From Cohnella rhizosphaerae (GTDB taxonomy: Bacteria; Bacillota; Bacilli; Paenibacillales; Paenibacillaceae), in assembly GCF_029525575.1 (NCBI RefSeq), contig NZ_JAPDIA010000007.1, positions 558,001 to 622,000 on the forward strand: a stretch of DNA of 64,000 nucleotides, in the 5' to 3' direction. Of the stretch, positions 1-9,514 are shown piece by piece. Made by a program: the position numbers and the translations under genes. Numbering within the stretch: position 1 is the stretch's first letter; every line of letters begins with the position of its first letter. The notes under the pieces were generated by a model, which saw nothing but the letters and a program-made list of their open reading frames with translations, was not told the origin of the DNA and made no database searches.

Positions 1-1046
1 AGCTGAAGCTCGGCTATACGGACGATCCGCAGTACGGCAAGTTCCTGTCCGCGATCGGCGACGCCAAGGGCGACCAGAGCGTCTACTGGCTGTATGCGGT
101 CAAGCGGGGCGGCGCCTATGCGACGATCGACACTTCGCTTGAGAAGTTCCGTCTTCAAGCGGGAGACGAGTTGTACCTGTATCTGTCCGGGGCTGATAGC
201 GGCCTCGTGAAGTCGGTCACGGCAAAGGCCGCGGCGGGCGGCGCTACGGCAGTGAACGTGCAGTACACCTATTACGACAGCAGCTTTAAGGAAGTGACCG
301 GACCGGCTGCAGGCGTACAAGTCTCCATCGGCGGCCAGACGGCGAAGACCGACGCGAACGGCACGGCAACCTTTAAAGGACTGTCCGGCGGCGAACTCGC
401 ATACACCGTAACGGGATACCGCGATGGCGCCGCGCCGCTGGTGCTTAAGTACGCCGGCACGGTAGCCGTGGGCGCAGGACAGGCTGGCGGCGATTCGTTC
501 GCCGACGCGGCGGATATTTCTTCCTGGGCAAGCGAAGCGGTGGGCGAAGCTTATGCGGCAGGCTGGCTTCAGGGCGTTAGCGCGACGGAGCTGAAGTTCG
601 CGCCGAAGCAGCAGCTGACCCGCGTGCAGTTCGCGGCGCTGATCCTGCGCCTGCTCGGCGAGACGCCGGCTTCGGGCGCCAAGCAGACGTTCGCTGACGT
701 CGCGCCGGGCGTCTGGTACTTCGATGCGGTCATGACGGCAAAGTCCAAAGGACTGATCGGCGGCGTGACGGCGACATCGTTCAAGCCGAACGACGCGATC
801 TCCCGCCAGGATCTGGCGGTCGTGCTGGCCCGCGCCTTCAAGCTCGACGGTTCGGGATCGAAGACCGCGTTCTCCGACCAAGGGCAGATCTCCGGTTATG
901 CGCTCGCGTCGGTCCGCGCTGTCTACGATAAGGGACTGCTGAAGGGAACCTCCGGCACGGCGTTCGATCCGAAGGCCAAGGTCACCCGCGAGATGGCGGC
1001 GGTCATCGCGTCGAACCTGCTGAAGCAAGGACTGATCTCGAAATAA
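1..1046 (+). CDS. SLH-domain cell-surface protein, C-terminal part (5' end outside window)
   Basis: The reading frame is open from base 3, so only the C-terminal part of the protein is present. The first 60 or so residues (YWLYAV, then LQAGDELYLYL) resemble a DUF4430-type domain. A short beta-rich segment around bases 290-470 (GGQTAKTDANGTATFKGL) looks like a CnaB/Ig-like module. From about base 485 to 1030 there are three S-layer homology repeats: SFADAADISSWASEAV, TFADVAPGVWYFDAV and AFSDQGQISGYALASV, each with the usual acidic start and a conserved turn. SLH triplets bind pyruvylated secondary cell-wall polymer, so the protein is probably exported and anchored to the wall. The substrate or role of the upstream part cannot be judged from this fragment. 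Confidence 0.9.
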   Translation, partial: LKLGYTDDPQYGKFLSAIGDAKGDQSVYWLYAVKRGGAYATIDTSLEKFRLQAGDELYLYLSGADSGLVKSVTAKAAAGGATAVNVQYTYYDSSFKEVTGPAAGVQVSIGGQTAKTDANGTATFKGLSGGELAYTVTGYRDGAAPLVLKYAGTVAVGAGQAGGDSFADAADISSWASEAVGEAYAAGWLQGVSATELKFAPKQQLTRVQFAALILRLLGETPASGAKQTFADVAPGVWYFDAVMTAKSKGLIGGVTATSFKPNDAISRQDLAVVLARAFKLDGSGSKTAFSDQGQISGYALASVRAVYDKGLLKGTSGTAFDPKAKVTREMAAVIASNLLKQGLISK

Positions 1047-1067
1047 CCGCAGCATAGACCCAACAAA

Positions 1068-1103
1068 AATAGACGGCTCCGGCGATTGCCGGTCCGTCTA
1101 TTT
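1068..1103. terminator. Bidirectional rho-independent terminator
   Basis: A perfect outer stem AAATAGACGG / CCGTCTATTT continues into CCGGC / GCCGG around a short loop. It lies between the convergent SLH gene and the Rpn-family gene and is flanked by A- and T-rich bases on both sides, so it can end transcripts from either direction. Confidence 0.85.
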
Positions 1104-1113
1104 GCTGTTTCGC

Positions 1114-2061
1114 CTATTCTTCCAGATGTGCGGCTAGAAGCCGCACCTGTTCGAGGGGCAGCTCCGCCAGCTGGCTGACGACGGCGATGTCGGTGCCGGC
1201 TTTCAGCAGATTTCGCGCGACGGCTACTCTGCCTTGTGCAATGCCTAGTTCTCTGCCTTGCGCAATGCCCAACTCCTTGCCTTGCGCAATGCCCAACTCC
1301 TTGCCCTGCGCAATGCCCAACTCCCTGCCTTCCTCCAGCCCCTGCTCCCGCGCGTCCTTCAAAAAGCTGATTCGGTCGCGATTCGCCTTTTCCCTTGCTT
1401 CGTACAGCATGCGGGTCATATCGTCCTCGCTGAGATGACTCAGCCGTTCTTCGGCCGTTCGAATCGTCGGATCCATGGCGATCAGCTCCTCCAATTGTTC
1501 GTGGGTCGTGCGTTCGTCCAGAAACCTAAGCCAGCGGTGCAGCGGGTCCGCAACGGCATAGGGCGCCGAGCGAAACTTCGGAAACTCGATAAAGTGCAGC
1601 TCGATCAGGTCCGTCAGCCTGAACCGCCGTTCGGCATCCTCGTACAAATGAAACGAGCGATGAAATCCCTCGAGGGGCAGGAAGGAAAAATCCAGCATGT
1701 TGATGCAGATCGTTTTCTTGAGCTGACCGTAATCCTCGCCTTCTCGAATCGAATCGGCGAGGAGCCGGCCCATATAAAACAGGCTTCGCTTTTCCATATG
1801 CCGATAACGTCCGACCTGCATCTCGACGTTGATCTGCTCCCGGTTCGCCGTCTCGCAGCGAATATCGAGCACGCCTTCCTTGTCTTCGACGAGACGCTTG
1901 GTGAGCAGCTTGCCGTCCAGCACGACGAGGTCCGCGATCGCGTCCCTTTCGTCTCTGCGAAGGACCGCATTCAGCAGCCCGATCAGCAGCGGCTTGCTGT
2001 CGGCCTCGCCGAACAACCGCTTGAACAGGTAGTCGTTCTTCGGATTCAACCGTTTCTTCAT
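1114..2061 (-). CDS. Rpn-family recombination-promoting nuclease / PD-(D/E)XK transposase-like protein
   Basis: A 315-residue protein. The N-terminus (NPKNDYLFKRLFGE) and the core (DIRCETANREQINVEMQ) are typical of the Rpn / PDDEXK_2 family. These proteins share a PD-(D/E)XK nuclease fold and are linked to RecA-independent recombination and to annotated 'transposases' without terminal repeats. The core Q-x-E-V/N-V-E-M-Q motif is seen directly. The C-terminal third is a tandem repeat of ELGIAQGK/R units, a low-complexity tail common in the family. The start at 2061 has GGAGG nine bases upstream (GGAGGCAAAAAGCAATG); an upstream in-frame ATG lacks such a site. No terminal inverted repeats were seen around it, so I treat it as a resident gene and not as an insertion sequence. 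Confidence 0.85.
   Translation of the reverse strand: MKKRLNPKNDYLFKRLFGEADSKPLLIGLLNAVLRRDERDAIADLVVLDGKLLTKRLVEDKEGVLDIRCETANREQINVEMQVGRYRHMEKRSLFYMGRLLADSIREGEDYGQLKKTICINMLDFSFLPLEGFHRSFHLYEDAERRFRLTDLIELHFIEFPKFRSAPYAVADPLHRWLRFLDERTTHEQLEELIAMDPTIRTAEERLSHLSEDDMTRMLYEAREKANRDRISFLKDAREQGLEEGRELGIAQGKELGIAQGKELGIAQGRELGIAQGRVAVARNLLKAGTDIAVVSQLAELPLEQVRLLAAHLEE
1234..1329 (-). repeat. Four tandem 24-bp repeats inside the Rpn-family gene
   Basis: Four in-frame 24-bp units (1234-1257, 1258-1281, 1282-1305, 1306-1329) encode the 8-residue unit G-I-A-Q-G-K/R-E-L. Units two and three are identical and the outer two differ by a few bases. The unit length is a multiple of three, so copy-number change would lengthen or shorten the tail without breaking the frame. 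Confidence 0.9.
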
Positions 2062-2127
2062 TGCTTTTTGCCTCCAGTATATCATAATCGCGCCATTCGC
2101 CGAACGGCGCCGCGCGTCCTTGAACGC

Positions 2128-2184
2128 AAAAAAAACGCGCCCTTCGCCGTCCCGCGCATAAGCGCGGATCGACGCAGGGCGCGT
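2128..2184 (-). terminator. Terminator downstream of the REC-histidine kinase gene
   Basis: Read on the minus strand, ACGCGCCCT (2184-2176) pairs with AGGGCGCGT (2143-2135), with an inner CCGCGC/GCGCGG hairpin, and is followed by eight T (2135-2128). It separates the two-kinase operon from the Rpn-family gene. Confidence 0.75.
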
Positions 2185-2265
2185 GCTTCGCGCCTTGAAT
2201 GAACCTATGATCATCTTCGACTAGACCGTCTGCATTGTCAAGGGCGCGCGAGCTGCCGAGCCCGC

Positions 2266-3527
2266 TTATTCCGTCTCGACGGCGGTCGCCTTGATCGTAA
2301 ATACGAATATCGCGCCTCGGGCTACATCCTTTTTTGACGTAGATCCGGCCGCCCATCAGCTCCACCAGCGTCTTGCAGATCGACAGACCGAGGCCCGTGC
2401 CGCCGGTTTTGCCGCCTTGCATTCCTTCGAGCTGGGAGAAAGGCTGGAACAGCCTGTGGTACTGCCCTTCCGGGATGCCCGGCCCGGTATCCTCCACGGT
2501 AAACTCAAGCTCCAGCTCGACGCACTGTCTGCGCAGCAGCCGGGCATATACGCGCACGCCTCCTGCGGACGTGAACTTGACGGCATTGCCGATCAGGTTG
2601 TTGAGCACCTGGCGAAGCCGGTTGGGGTCTCCGAACAGCAGCGACGGGATCGCGGGGTCGATCTCGGTCGTCAGCGTCAACCCCTTTTCGCGAAGCATCG
2701 CGATGAACAGGTCCGCCGTCTCCTTCATGCAGCTCTCCAGATTGAACGGAGAGAGCTCCAGATCCATTTTGCCGGACTCGATCTTGGAAAAGTCGAGAAT
2801 GTGGCTGATAATCGAAAGAAGCGCGTTGCCGCTCGTCCGGATGATATCGACCATGTCGCGGTCCGCCGGCGGAAGCTCCGACTCCATGAGAAGCTCCGAC
2901 ATCGCGATGATGCCGTTCAGCGGCGTGCGCAGCTCATGACTCATCGTCGCGAGAAAGCCCGACTTGATCCGGGAGGCGGTCTCCGCCGTTTCCTTCATCT
3001 TCGTCAGCTCGCGGTTCGCTTCCTCCATCTGCCGCGCCTGGGACTCGAGCTCGATCGTTTTGGCTTCCAGCTCCTGCGTCTTCGCCTCGAGCTCCTGCGT
3101 TTTGGCGGCCAATTCGTTGGTCTGCCGCTCGAGCTCGAGCCGCGTCAGATAGAGTCGCACGAAACCGTCGATTTTGCTTTTCAGCACCTCAGGATGGACG
3201 GGTTTGGTCATGAAGTCGATCGCGCCCGACGAATAGGCCTGCATATAGTTGTCCAGCTCGGACGTTAGCGAAGTGAGGAAAATAATCGGGATATCCTGCG
3301 ATTTTTTTACGCGTTTTGATGCGGCGCGCCGTCTCGAAGCCGTCCATGTCCGGCATCAGCACGTCCATGATGATGAGGGCGAAGTCGTTTTTGAGCAAGC
3401 ACTTGAGCGCTTCCGCACCCGATGAAGCGGACACGAGCGTGTAGGGAGAGTCGGCCAAAATCGCTTGCGCGGACAAAAACTCGTCCGGCCGGTCGTCGAC
3501 AAGAAGGATGTGAACGTCAGGTCCCAT
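2266..3527 (-). CDS. Hybrid sensor kinase with N-terminal receiver domain (two apparent frameshifts)
   Basis: When read through two one-base insertions this is a 419-residue protein. Residues 1-125 are a receiver domain (HILLVDDRPDE; phosphoacceptor in IIMDVLMPDMDG; Lys in MTKP). Next comes a heptad coiled coil of repeated ELEAKTQ units (about 130-190), then a HisKA domain (FLATMSHELRTPLNG) and an HATPase domain (NRLRQVLNNLIGNAVKF, DTGPGIP, GGTGLGLSI). The frame breaks lie in T7 at 3302-3308 and T6 at 2330-2335; removing one base at each restores a continuous protein ending KATAVETE. It starts 24 bp after the larger hybrid kinase with a GGAAGGA site, so the two probably form one phosphorelay operon. 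It has no membrane segment and is likely cytosolic. Confidence 0.85.
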
Positions 3528-3551
3528 GCAGCAATCATTCCTTCCGGCGGT

Positions 3552-6500
3552 CTACTTGATGAGCCATGCTTTGAGCAGCGTGACGAGCTGGGTCGTGTTG
3601 ATCGGCTTGGCGATGTAATCGGACGCGCCGGCGCGCAGGCACTTCACGCGGTCGCCCTCCATCGCTCTGGCCGTCAGGGCGATGATGACCAGGTTCTCGA
3701 ACTGCGGCATCTGGCGGATGCGCCGCATCGTCTCGTAGCCGTCCATTTCGGGCATCATGATATCCATGAATACGAGGTCGACGCCGGGATGGACGCTCAG
3801 GTGCTGCAGCGCTTCCTTGCCGTTTTGCGCGAAGCTGATCTCCATATTGTAGCCCTCCAGCACGCTGGAGAGCGCATAGATGTTGCGCATGTCGTCGTCC
3901 ACGAGCAGAATCTGCTTGCCCTCGAAGGCGGCTTCCGGATTATGCAGCTTCTCGATGAGAAGCTGCTTGTCCGGCGGCAGGTCGGCATGCTTGCGGTGCA
4001 AGTACAGCGCGGTCTCGTCGTAGAGACGCTCCATCGACTGGACGTTTTTGAGCACGATGCTTTCCGCGTAGTGGCGCAGCCGCTGCTCTTCCTCCTTGCT
4101 CAGGTCGCGGCCCGTATAGATGATGACCGGCAGCGTCTGCAGCTTGCGGTTCGTCTTGACCTGCTCCAGCAGCTCGAAGCCCGAGATATCGGCGAGGCCG
4201 AGATCGAGCACCATGCAGTCGAAGTGCTGGGCGTTCAGTTGATCGAGCGCCTCCTTGCCCGAGGCGGCAGCGGTCACGTTTACGTCGGGGTGCGCGATAA
4301 AAGCGACGAGGCTGGCACGCAGCGCGTCATTGTCTTCGACGATCAGCAGGTTTTTGACCGGACGCCGAATGTACGATTCGATCCGGAGGAACGCGGCCTC
4401 AAGCTCCGAGCGGTCCGTCGGCTTTTTCCAGAAGTCCAGCGCGCCCATCGACAGCCCCTGCTTGCTGTCGTCGGCCGTGGACACGACGTGCACGGGGATG
4501 TGGCGCAGCTCGGGCCGGCTCTTAAGCCTGCTGATGATCGCCCAGCCGTTGAGGACGGGCAGGTCCGCGTCGACGATGATCGCGTCCGGCTTGTAGGCGT
4601 GGGCGAGCGCGAGCCCCTGGTCGCCCTGCAGCGAGACGATCGCCTTGAAGCCGCGCTTGCGCGCAAGCTCGAGCAAGATGGCCGCGAACGATGCCTCCTC
4701 CTCGATGATGAGCAGCGTCGTGTCTCCCGGCTGGAGGTCGTTCCGGTCGTCGTCCATCACGGCTTGCAGAAGCAGCTTCGGATTGGAGATCGAGATGTCG
4801 GGCACGAACGATTCGTAAAAATCGGCCATGTCGGCGCCGGGACGCTGAGAAGTCTTGAACGCGACGGGTTCCGTTCGCGGGAATGCCGATTCCCGCGCAG
4901 GTTCCGGAGGTGCCGTAGCCGCAGTCTCGGGCCGCGGCGTCGGGGCTGCAGCTTCCTCTTGGGCGGAAGCGGCAGCAGAAGCCTTCGGCTCGAAGGGCTG
5001 CTCCGCTTCGGGAGCGAAGGCCCCCGTTTCTGCCGTTTCGGACAGGAGGAGGGTGAAGACGCTGCCTTTGCCGGGCTCCGAAGAGACTTCGATTCGTCCT
5101 CCCAAGAGCGAGGCGAGCTGGCGGCAGATGCTGAGGCCCAGCCCCGTGCCGCCGTATTTGCGGCTGGTCGTGCCGTCCGCCTGCTGGAACGCCTCGAAGA
5201 TGCCTTCGAGCTTTTCTTTGGAGATGCCGATGCCGGTATCCCTTACCTCGAAGAAGATGCCTTCCGGATGCGCATCGCTTCGACCGACCGTGAGCGAGAC
5301 CTCGCCCTTCTCCGTGAACTTGAAGGCGTTCGAAAGCAGATTCGCCAAAATCTGCTGCAGCCGATGGCCGTCGGTCCGCAAGGAGGCAGGGAGTCTGGAA
5401 TCCAGACGGATGCGAAGCTCGACGCCTTTGCCGCGGGCGACCTGATCGAACGTGCGGTAAGCGTGATCGACGACGTCCTGGACCTGGACCGTCTCGAAGA
5501 CGGCCGTCATTTTGCCGGCCTCCAGCTTGGCCAGGTCGAGAATCTCGTCGATCAGGCGAAGCAGGTCCCGGCCCGCCGAGAAGATCGTATGGACGTATTC
5601 GAGCTGCTTGGGCTGAAGGTTGCCGGCCCGGTTCTCCGCGAGAATCTGCGAAAGGATCAGCAGGCTGTTGAGCGGCGTGCGCAGCTCGTGGGAAACGTTG
5701 GCGAGAAATTCGGACTTGTACTGGGCAGCCCTGATAATTTCTTCGGCCTGCTGTTGGATCTCCTCTTTTTGCCGAGAGGTAAGCGTCATCTCCGTCTGCA
5801 ACTGCTCGTTGGAGGCGCGCAGATCGTCCGCCTGCACCCGGAGCTCCTCCGCCTGGTCGGCGAGCGAATTCGCTTGCTGCTCGATCTCCTCCTTTTGCCG
5901 CGCGAGCGACTCGGCTTGCTGCTCGATTTCTTCCTTCTGGCGCGAGGTGAGCAGCACTTCCGTGCGAAGCGTCTCGTTGGCTTCGCTGATCTGTCTGGCC
6001 TGCGCATCGAGCTCTTCGGTCTGCGCGCGAAGCTCTTCGGTCTGCGCGGACAGCTCCTCGGTCTGCGACTGCAGCTCTTCCGTCTGCGTCTCGAGTTCTT
6101 CCTTCTGCTGTTGAGTATGACGCAGCAGCTCGTCGATCCGCGCGATGTCGGCGAGCGTGTTGAACAGGATGCCCATGTTCGCGGACACCCGGTCGATCAA
6201 CTGCCGCTCGCGCTGGGAAAACGCATGCAGGGAAGCCAGCTCGACGACGCCGACGGTTTCGTTTTCGTAAAGGATCGGCACGAGCGTCAGATAAGAGGGG
6301 GGCGTCTCGCCAAGCCCCGAGCTGATCTTGACGTAGTCCGCCGGCAGATCGCGCATGACGACCGGCTGCTTGTCGAGCGCGACCTGTCCGACCAGGCCGA
6401 CGCCGAGCGGGATGGGCTTGCGATTTTGAGCGGCATCGTCGTACGCATAGCCCGCCGCGAAGTGAAGCGCGGCGTCGCGTCTTACGTACAAAGCCCCGCA

Positions 6501-6981
6501 GCTTGCGCCGAGCGCGCCGGCCAGCTTGCCCATGAAAATGCGGGAGGCTTCCTGCACCTGCACGGAGCCCTGAAGCAGGATGGCCATTTCGGAGACGTTG
6601 GCGTTCACCCAAATCTCGTTTTCGGCGTCTTCGCGCAGCTTGCCGCTCTTGCTCCGTCTTGCGGTGCAGCGAGACGGCCAGTTCCCGGAAGCGGCGCGCG
6701 AGCTGGCCGAACTCGTCGTCCGCCGAATCGTCGTGCGCGGAAACGTCCGCTCTGCCCGCGGCCATATCGTCGACGATCCGGGAGATGCGCCGCATGCCCG
6801 TGAAGATGCTGCGGTGCACGGTGGCGATCAGGTAGGCGCCGGCGGCAAGGCCGAGCGCGCCGAGCGCGATCGAGAGCGCCAGCATCGGTCCGTGCGTATA
6901 GACGGAGGCGATCGCCGTCAGGCCTCCGAGGAGCAGCAGAAACGCAAGGCCGAGGCCCCAAATTTTTTGTGTGATATTCAT
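3552..6981 (-). CDS. Membrane hybrid histidine kinase: TM-HAMP-GAF-HisKA-HATPase-REC-REC-REC (one apparent frameshift)
   Basis: About 1142 residues after removal of one extra base at 6640-6641. Two N-terminal membrane segments (from MNITQKIWGLG) lead to a HAMP-like linker, a GAF domain (YLTLVPILYENETVGVVELAS), and a long coiled coil built of TQTEELQ/AQTEELR heptads. The HisKA motif is FLANVSHELRTPLNS and the ATPase shows NLLSNAFKF, DTGIGIS and GGTGLGLSI. Three receiver domains follow; phosphoacceptor regions are IIVDADLPVLNG, MVLDLGLADISG and LVFMDIMMPEMDG. The second lacks the usual M/P run after the Asp but keeps the acidic pocket (LIVEDND). Three receivers suggest branched phosphotransfer, possibly with the receiver-kinase encoded directly downstream. 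The start at 6981 has AGGCGG a few bases upstream. The signal sensed is not evident. Confidence 0.88.
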
Positions 6982-7064
6982 AAAGACCGCCTTTGCGCCT
7001 GGATGATCGTTCAATGGATGTTCAGGCTGATGTCTGATGCTTTGTATGCCGCTGTCTTCGATTA

Positions 7065-7086
7065 ATTATAGCTTTCTTGCAGAAAG
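7065..7086 (-). promoter_or_regulatory. Candidate promoter and inverted repeat upstream of the hybrid kinase operon
   Basis: On the minus strand a TATAAT hexamer (7070-7065) lies just after the inverted repeat CTTTCT-TGC-AGAAAG (7072-7086). A convincing -35 box was not found. The inverted repeat abutting the -10 could be an operator; this is inference from position only. Confidence 0.45.
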
Positions 7087-7120
7087 ATAGGAATAGAGCT
7101 GCCTGCCTTCGCCAGCCCGT

Positions 7121-7987
7121 TCATCCGCGACGCCGGAACTGGGCCCTGTAGCTTCGGGGCGTCATGCGGGTAAAGGCTTTGAACACCTTCTCGAAGTGGG
7201 AAAAATTATCGAAGCCCGCTTCTTCCGAAACCTCGGTGATGCGCGCGTCCGTCTCCCGGAGCAGGCGCTGCGCTTCCTTGACCCGCGTGATGCCGACGTA
7301 TTCGGCGATGCCGAAGCCGGTGCACTTTTTGAAGGTGCGGCTCAGATAGCTGGGGCTAAGATAGAAGCGGCCGCCCAGCTCGTCCAGCGTGATTGGTTCG
7401 CGAAAATTCGCGGCGATATGCCGCGCGACCTCGGTCATCTTGGCCGCGGTAGGCGACGGCGACGCCTCGGCTTCGGCTTCGGCCTCCGCGCCGCGCGCAT
7501 GCCGGGCCGCGAACAGCAGCAGCTCGGCGGCCGCGTGGCGGATCGGCAGATCGCGGCCGGGCTCGCGATGCTGAATCTCGCGCAGCATGCCGTACAGCAG
7601 CTGTTCGACCCGCAGGCGCTCTGGCGCGTCCAGCCTCAGCAGGCGACGGGTCCCGCGGAACGGCGAGCGCAGCAGATCGGCCTCCGACTCGCTAAACTGC
7701 GCGAAGTAACGTTCGTCATAGTAGAGCACGACGCGCTCGTGGTTGGGCACCCCGGTATCGCTCGTCTTGTGCACCTCGTCTCCGGGGACGATGACAAGAT
7801 CGCCGGGCTGAACCTGATACGCGCGGTCTTTGATGAAATAGAAGCGTTCGCCGCCTAGCAGGTAATAAAGCTCGTGCTGACCGTGCATGTGGTCGGACAC
7901 CATCGAATAGTGGCCTTTTCTCCGGTTGTATTCTACGTAAAAAGGATCGTGCGGATCTCCGTATCGAAGCGTGCTGCTCAAGTTCAA
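7121..7987 (-). CDS. AraC-family transcriptional regulator with cupin-type sensor domain
   Basis: A 288-residue AraC/XylS protein. The N-terminal half is a cupin-like ligand domain (HGQHELYYLLGGERFYFI, VQPGDLVIVPGDEVHKT). The last 100 residues hold two helix-turn-helix motifs (ITLDELGGRFYLSPSYLSRTFKK and EVSEEAGFDNFSHFEKVFK). The linker contains an AEAEAEAEA run. The preferred start is TTG at 7987 with GGAGG eight bases upstream; a TTG five codons earlier (8002) lacks a ribosome site. The gene diverges from the Gfo/Idh/MocA gene at 8118, so it probably controls that gene and perhaps the nearby uronate operon. The related AraC gene at 9515-10378 has the same architecture. Confidence 0.88.
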   Translation of the reverse strand: MNLSSTLRYGDPHDPFYVEYNRRKGHYSMVSDHMHGQHELYYLLGGERFYFIKDRAYQVQPGDLVIVPGDEVHKTSDTGVPNHERVVLYYDERYFAQFSESEADLLRSPFRGTRRLLRLDAPERLRVEQLLYGMLREIQHREPGRDLPIRHAAAELLLFAARHARGAEAEAEAEASPSPTAAKMTEVARHIAANFREPITLDELGGRFYLSPSYLSRTFKKCTGFGIAEYVGITRVKEAQRLLRETDARITEVSEEAGFDNFSHFEKVFKAFTRMTPRSYRAQFRRRG

Positions 7988-8042
7988 GCCAATCGCCTCC
8001 AAGAGGACAAGAAAAGCGGGTTTTCAAAAATAATAACATAAA

Positions 8043-8070
8043 TTGCGGAGCGAATAAGCACATTTTGCGG
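8043..8070. promoter_or_regulatory. Candidate AraC-type direct repeats, 22 bp apart
   Basis: TTGCGG occurs at 8043-8048 and 8065-8070 between the divergent AraC and oxidoreductase genes. A 22-bp offset (two helical turns) fits AraC-family half-sites. A similar TCGCGG/TTGCGA pair with the same 22-bp offset occurs at 10466 and 10488 between the second AraC gene and uxaC. Confidence 0.4.
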
Positions 8071-8117
8071 TACATTTTCTTCATTCGGAATGTTTAAGAC
8101 GAGGAGAGATGGATGCG

Positions 8118-9410
8118 ATGGCAAAAAAAGACATACGTACAGGTAGGCGCAGGGGGGGAGAGCGGAGTTTTTTTATTCGGCGATCGCCACGTCTTACCGC
8201 GAGACGAGCGAGCTGCTCGCCTTCTGCGACATCAATCAGACCCGCATGGACTACGCGAACAAGCTGCTGACGGAAAAGTACGACTATCCGGCGGCGCGCA
8301 CCTATAAGAGCGACGAGTTCGACCGGATGATCGAGACGGAAAAGCCGGATGCCGTCATCGTGACGAGCGTGGACCGGACGCACCATACGTATATTATCCG
8401 CGCGCTTGAGCTCGGCTGCGACGTCATTACCGAGAAGCCGATGACGGTCGACGAGGAGAAGTGCCAGGAGATCCTCGACGCGGTGGAGCGGACCGGACGG
8501 AGCGTGCGCGTCACGTTTAACTACCGCTACGCGCCTCACCATACGAAGGCGCGCGAGCTGATCGCGAGCGGCGTCATCGGCGACGTCACGTCGATCCACT
8601 TCGAATGGCTGCTCAATACGCAGCACGGCGCGGACTATTTCCGCCGCTGGCACCGGGACAAGCGCAACAGCGGGGGGCCTGCTCGTGCACAAATCCACGC
8701 ATCACTTCGACCTGGTGAACTTCTGGATCGGCTCGCAGCCGGACACCGTGTTCGCGATGGGCGACCTGCTCTTCTACGGCCGGGAAAACGCGGAGAAGCG
8801 CGGCATCACCAAGTTCTACGAGCGCGCGACGGGCAATCCCAACGCCGCCGGCGATCCGTTCGCCCTGACGCTCGACGACAATCCGCACCTGAAGGCGATG
8901 TACCTCGACGCCGAGCCGGAGGACGGCTACCGGCGCGACCAGAGCGTGTTCGGCGACGGCATCTCGATCGAGGACACGATGAGCGTGCTCGTGAAGTACA
9001 AGAACAAAGCGCAGCTCACTTATTCGCTGAACGCTTACTTGCCCTGGGAAGGCTACCAGATCGCGTTCAACGGCACGAAGGGCCGCATCGAGATGAAGAT
9101 CGTCGAGCAGTCGTACGTGAATTCGGGCGGGGACAAGGCGCTCGAGGGCGCGGTGCAGGGCGTCACGATCCTCGTCTTCCCGATGTTCGGCGAGCCGTAC
9201 AAAGCCGAATTCGAAATGGGAGAGGGCGGACACGGGGGCGGCGACCCGGTGCTGCTGAACGACATTTTCGGCGTGCCGGTGGAGGACGAATTCCATCGCG
9301 CGGCGAACCACGTCGACGGTGCGCGCTCCATTTTGACGGGCATCGCGGCGAACAAGTCGATCCGTACGGGACAGGCGGTCAAGGTCGACGAGCTCGTGAA
9401 GTTTTATTAA
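8118..9410 (+). CDS. Gfo/Idh/MocA-family NAD(P)-dependent oxidoreductase (three apparent frameshifts)
   Basis: Read through three one-base insertions, the product is 429 residues. It starts MAKKTYVQVGAGG (Rossmann G-x-G-A-G-G) and has the EKP motif (CDVITEKPMTVDEEKC) that holds the catalytic Lys region of the family. It continues through the alpha/beta C-terminal domain (YRYAPHHTKARELI, STHHFDLVNFWIG). Extra bases lie in A7 (8123-8129), G7 (8152-8158) and G6 (8672-8677). AGGAG at 8102 sits eleven bases before ATG 8118; ATG 8109 is too close to it. Family members oxidise or dehydrate sugars and inositols. The position between two AraC genes and next to uxaCBA suggests a sugar-acid or uronate substrate, but the substrate cannot be read from the sequence. 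Confidence 0.85.
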
Positions 9411-9430
9411 AAGCGATCGTGCTGAAGGAG

Positions 9431-9458
9431 CGCCTCTCCGGTCATGCGGGGAGGCGTC
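9431..9458 (+). terminator. Possible terminator after the oxidoreductase gene
   Basis: CGCCTC and GAGGCG form a GC-rich hairpin with CC/GG extending the stem. It stands between convergent genes, but the T tract after it is poor (TCTTC). Confidence 0.45.
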
Positions 9459-9514
9459 TTCGCCATATGGCGGGACGAAGGCGGGGCGCGGGTGAGAGCG
9501 GATTTCCGACAGGT

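Noticed and set aside
1114..2061. Insertion sequence around the Rpn-family gene
   Set aside because: No terminal inverted repeats or target duplications were found on either side.
3465..6803. Plus-strand open frame of 1112 codons opposite the hybrid kinase
   Set aside because: It mirrors the kinase coiled coil and receivers, has an R/L-rich composition and no recognisable domain.
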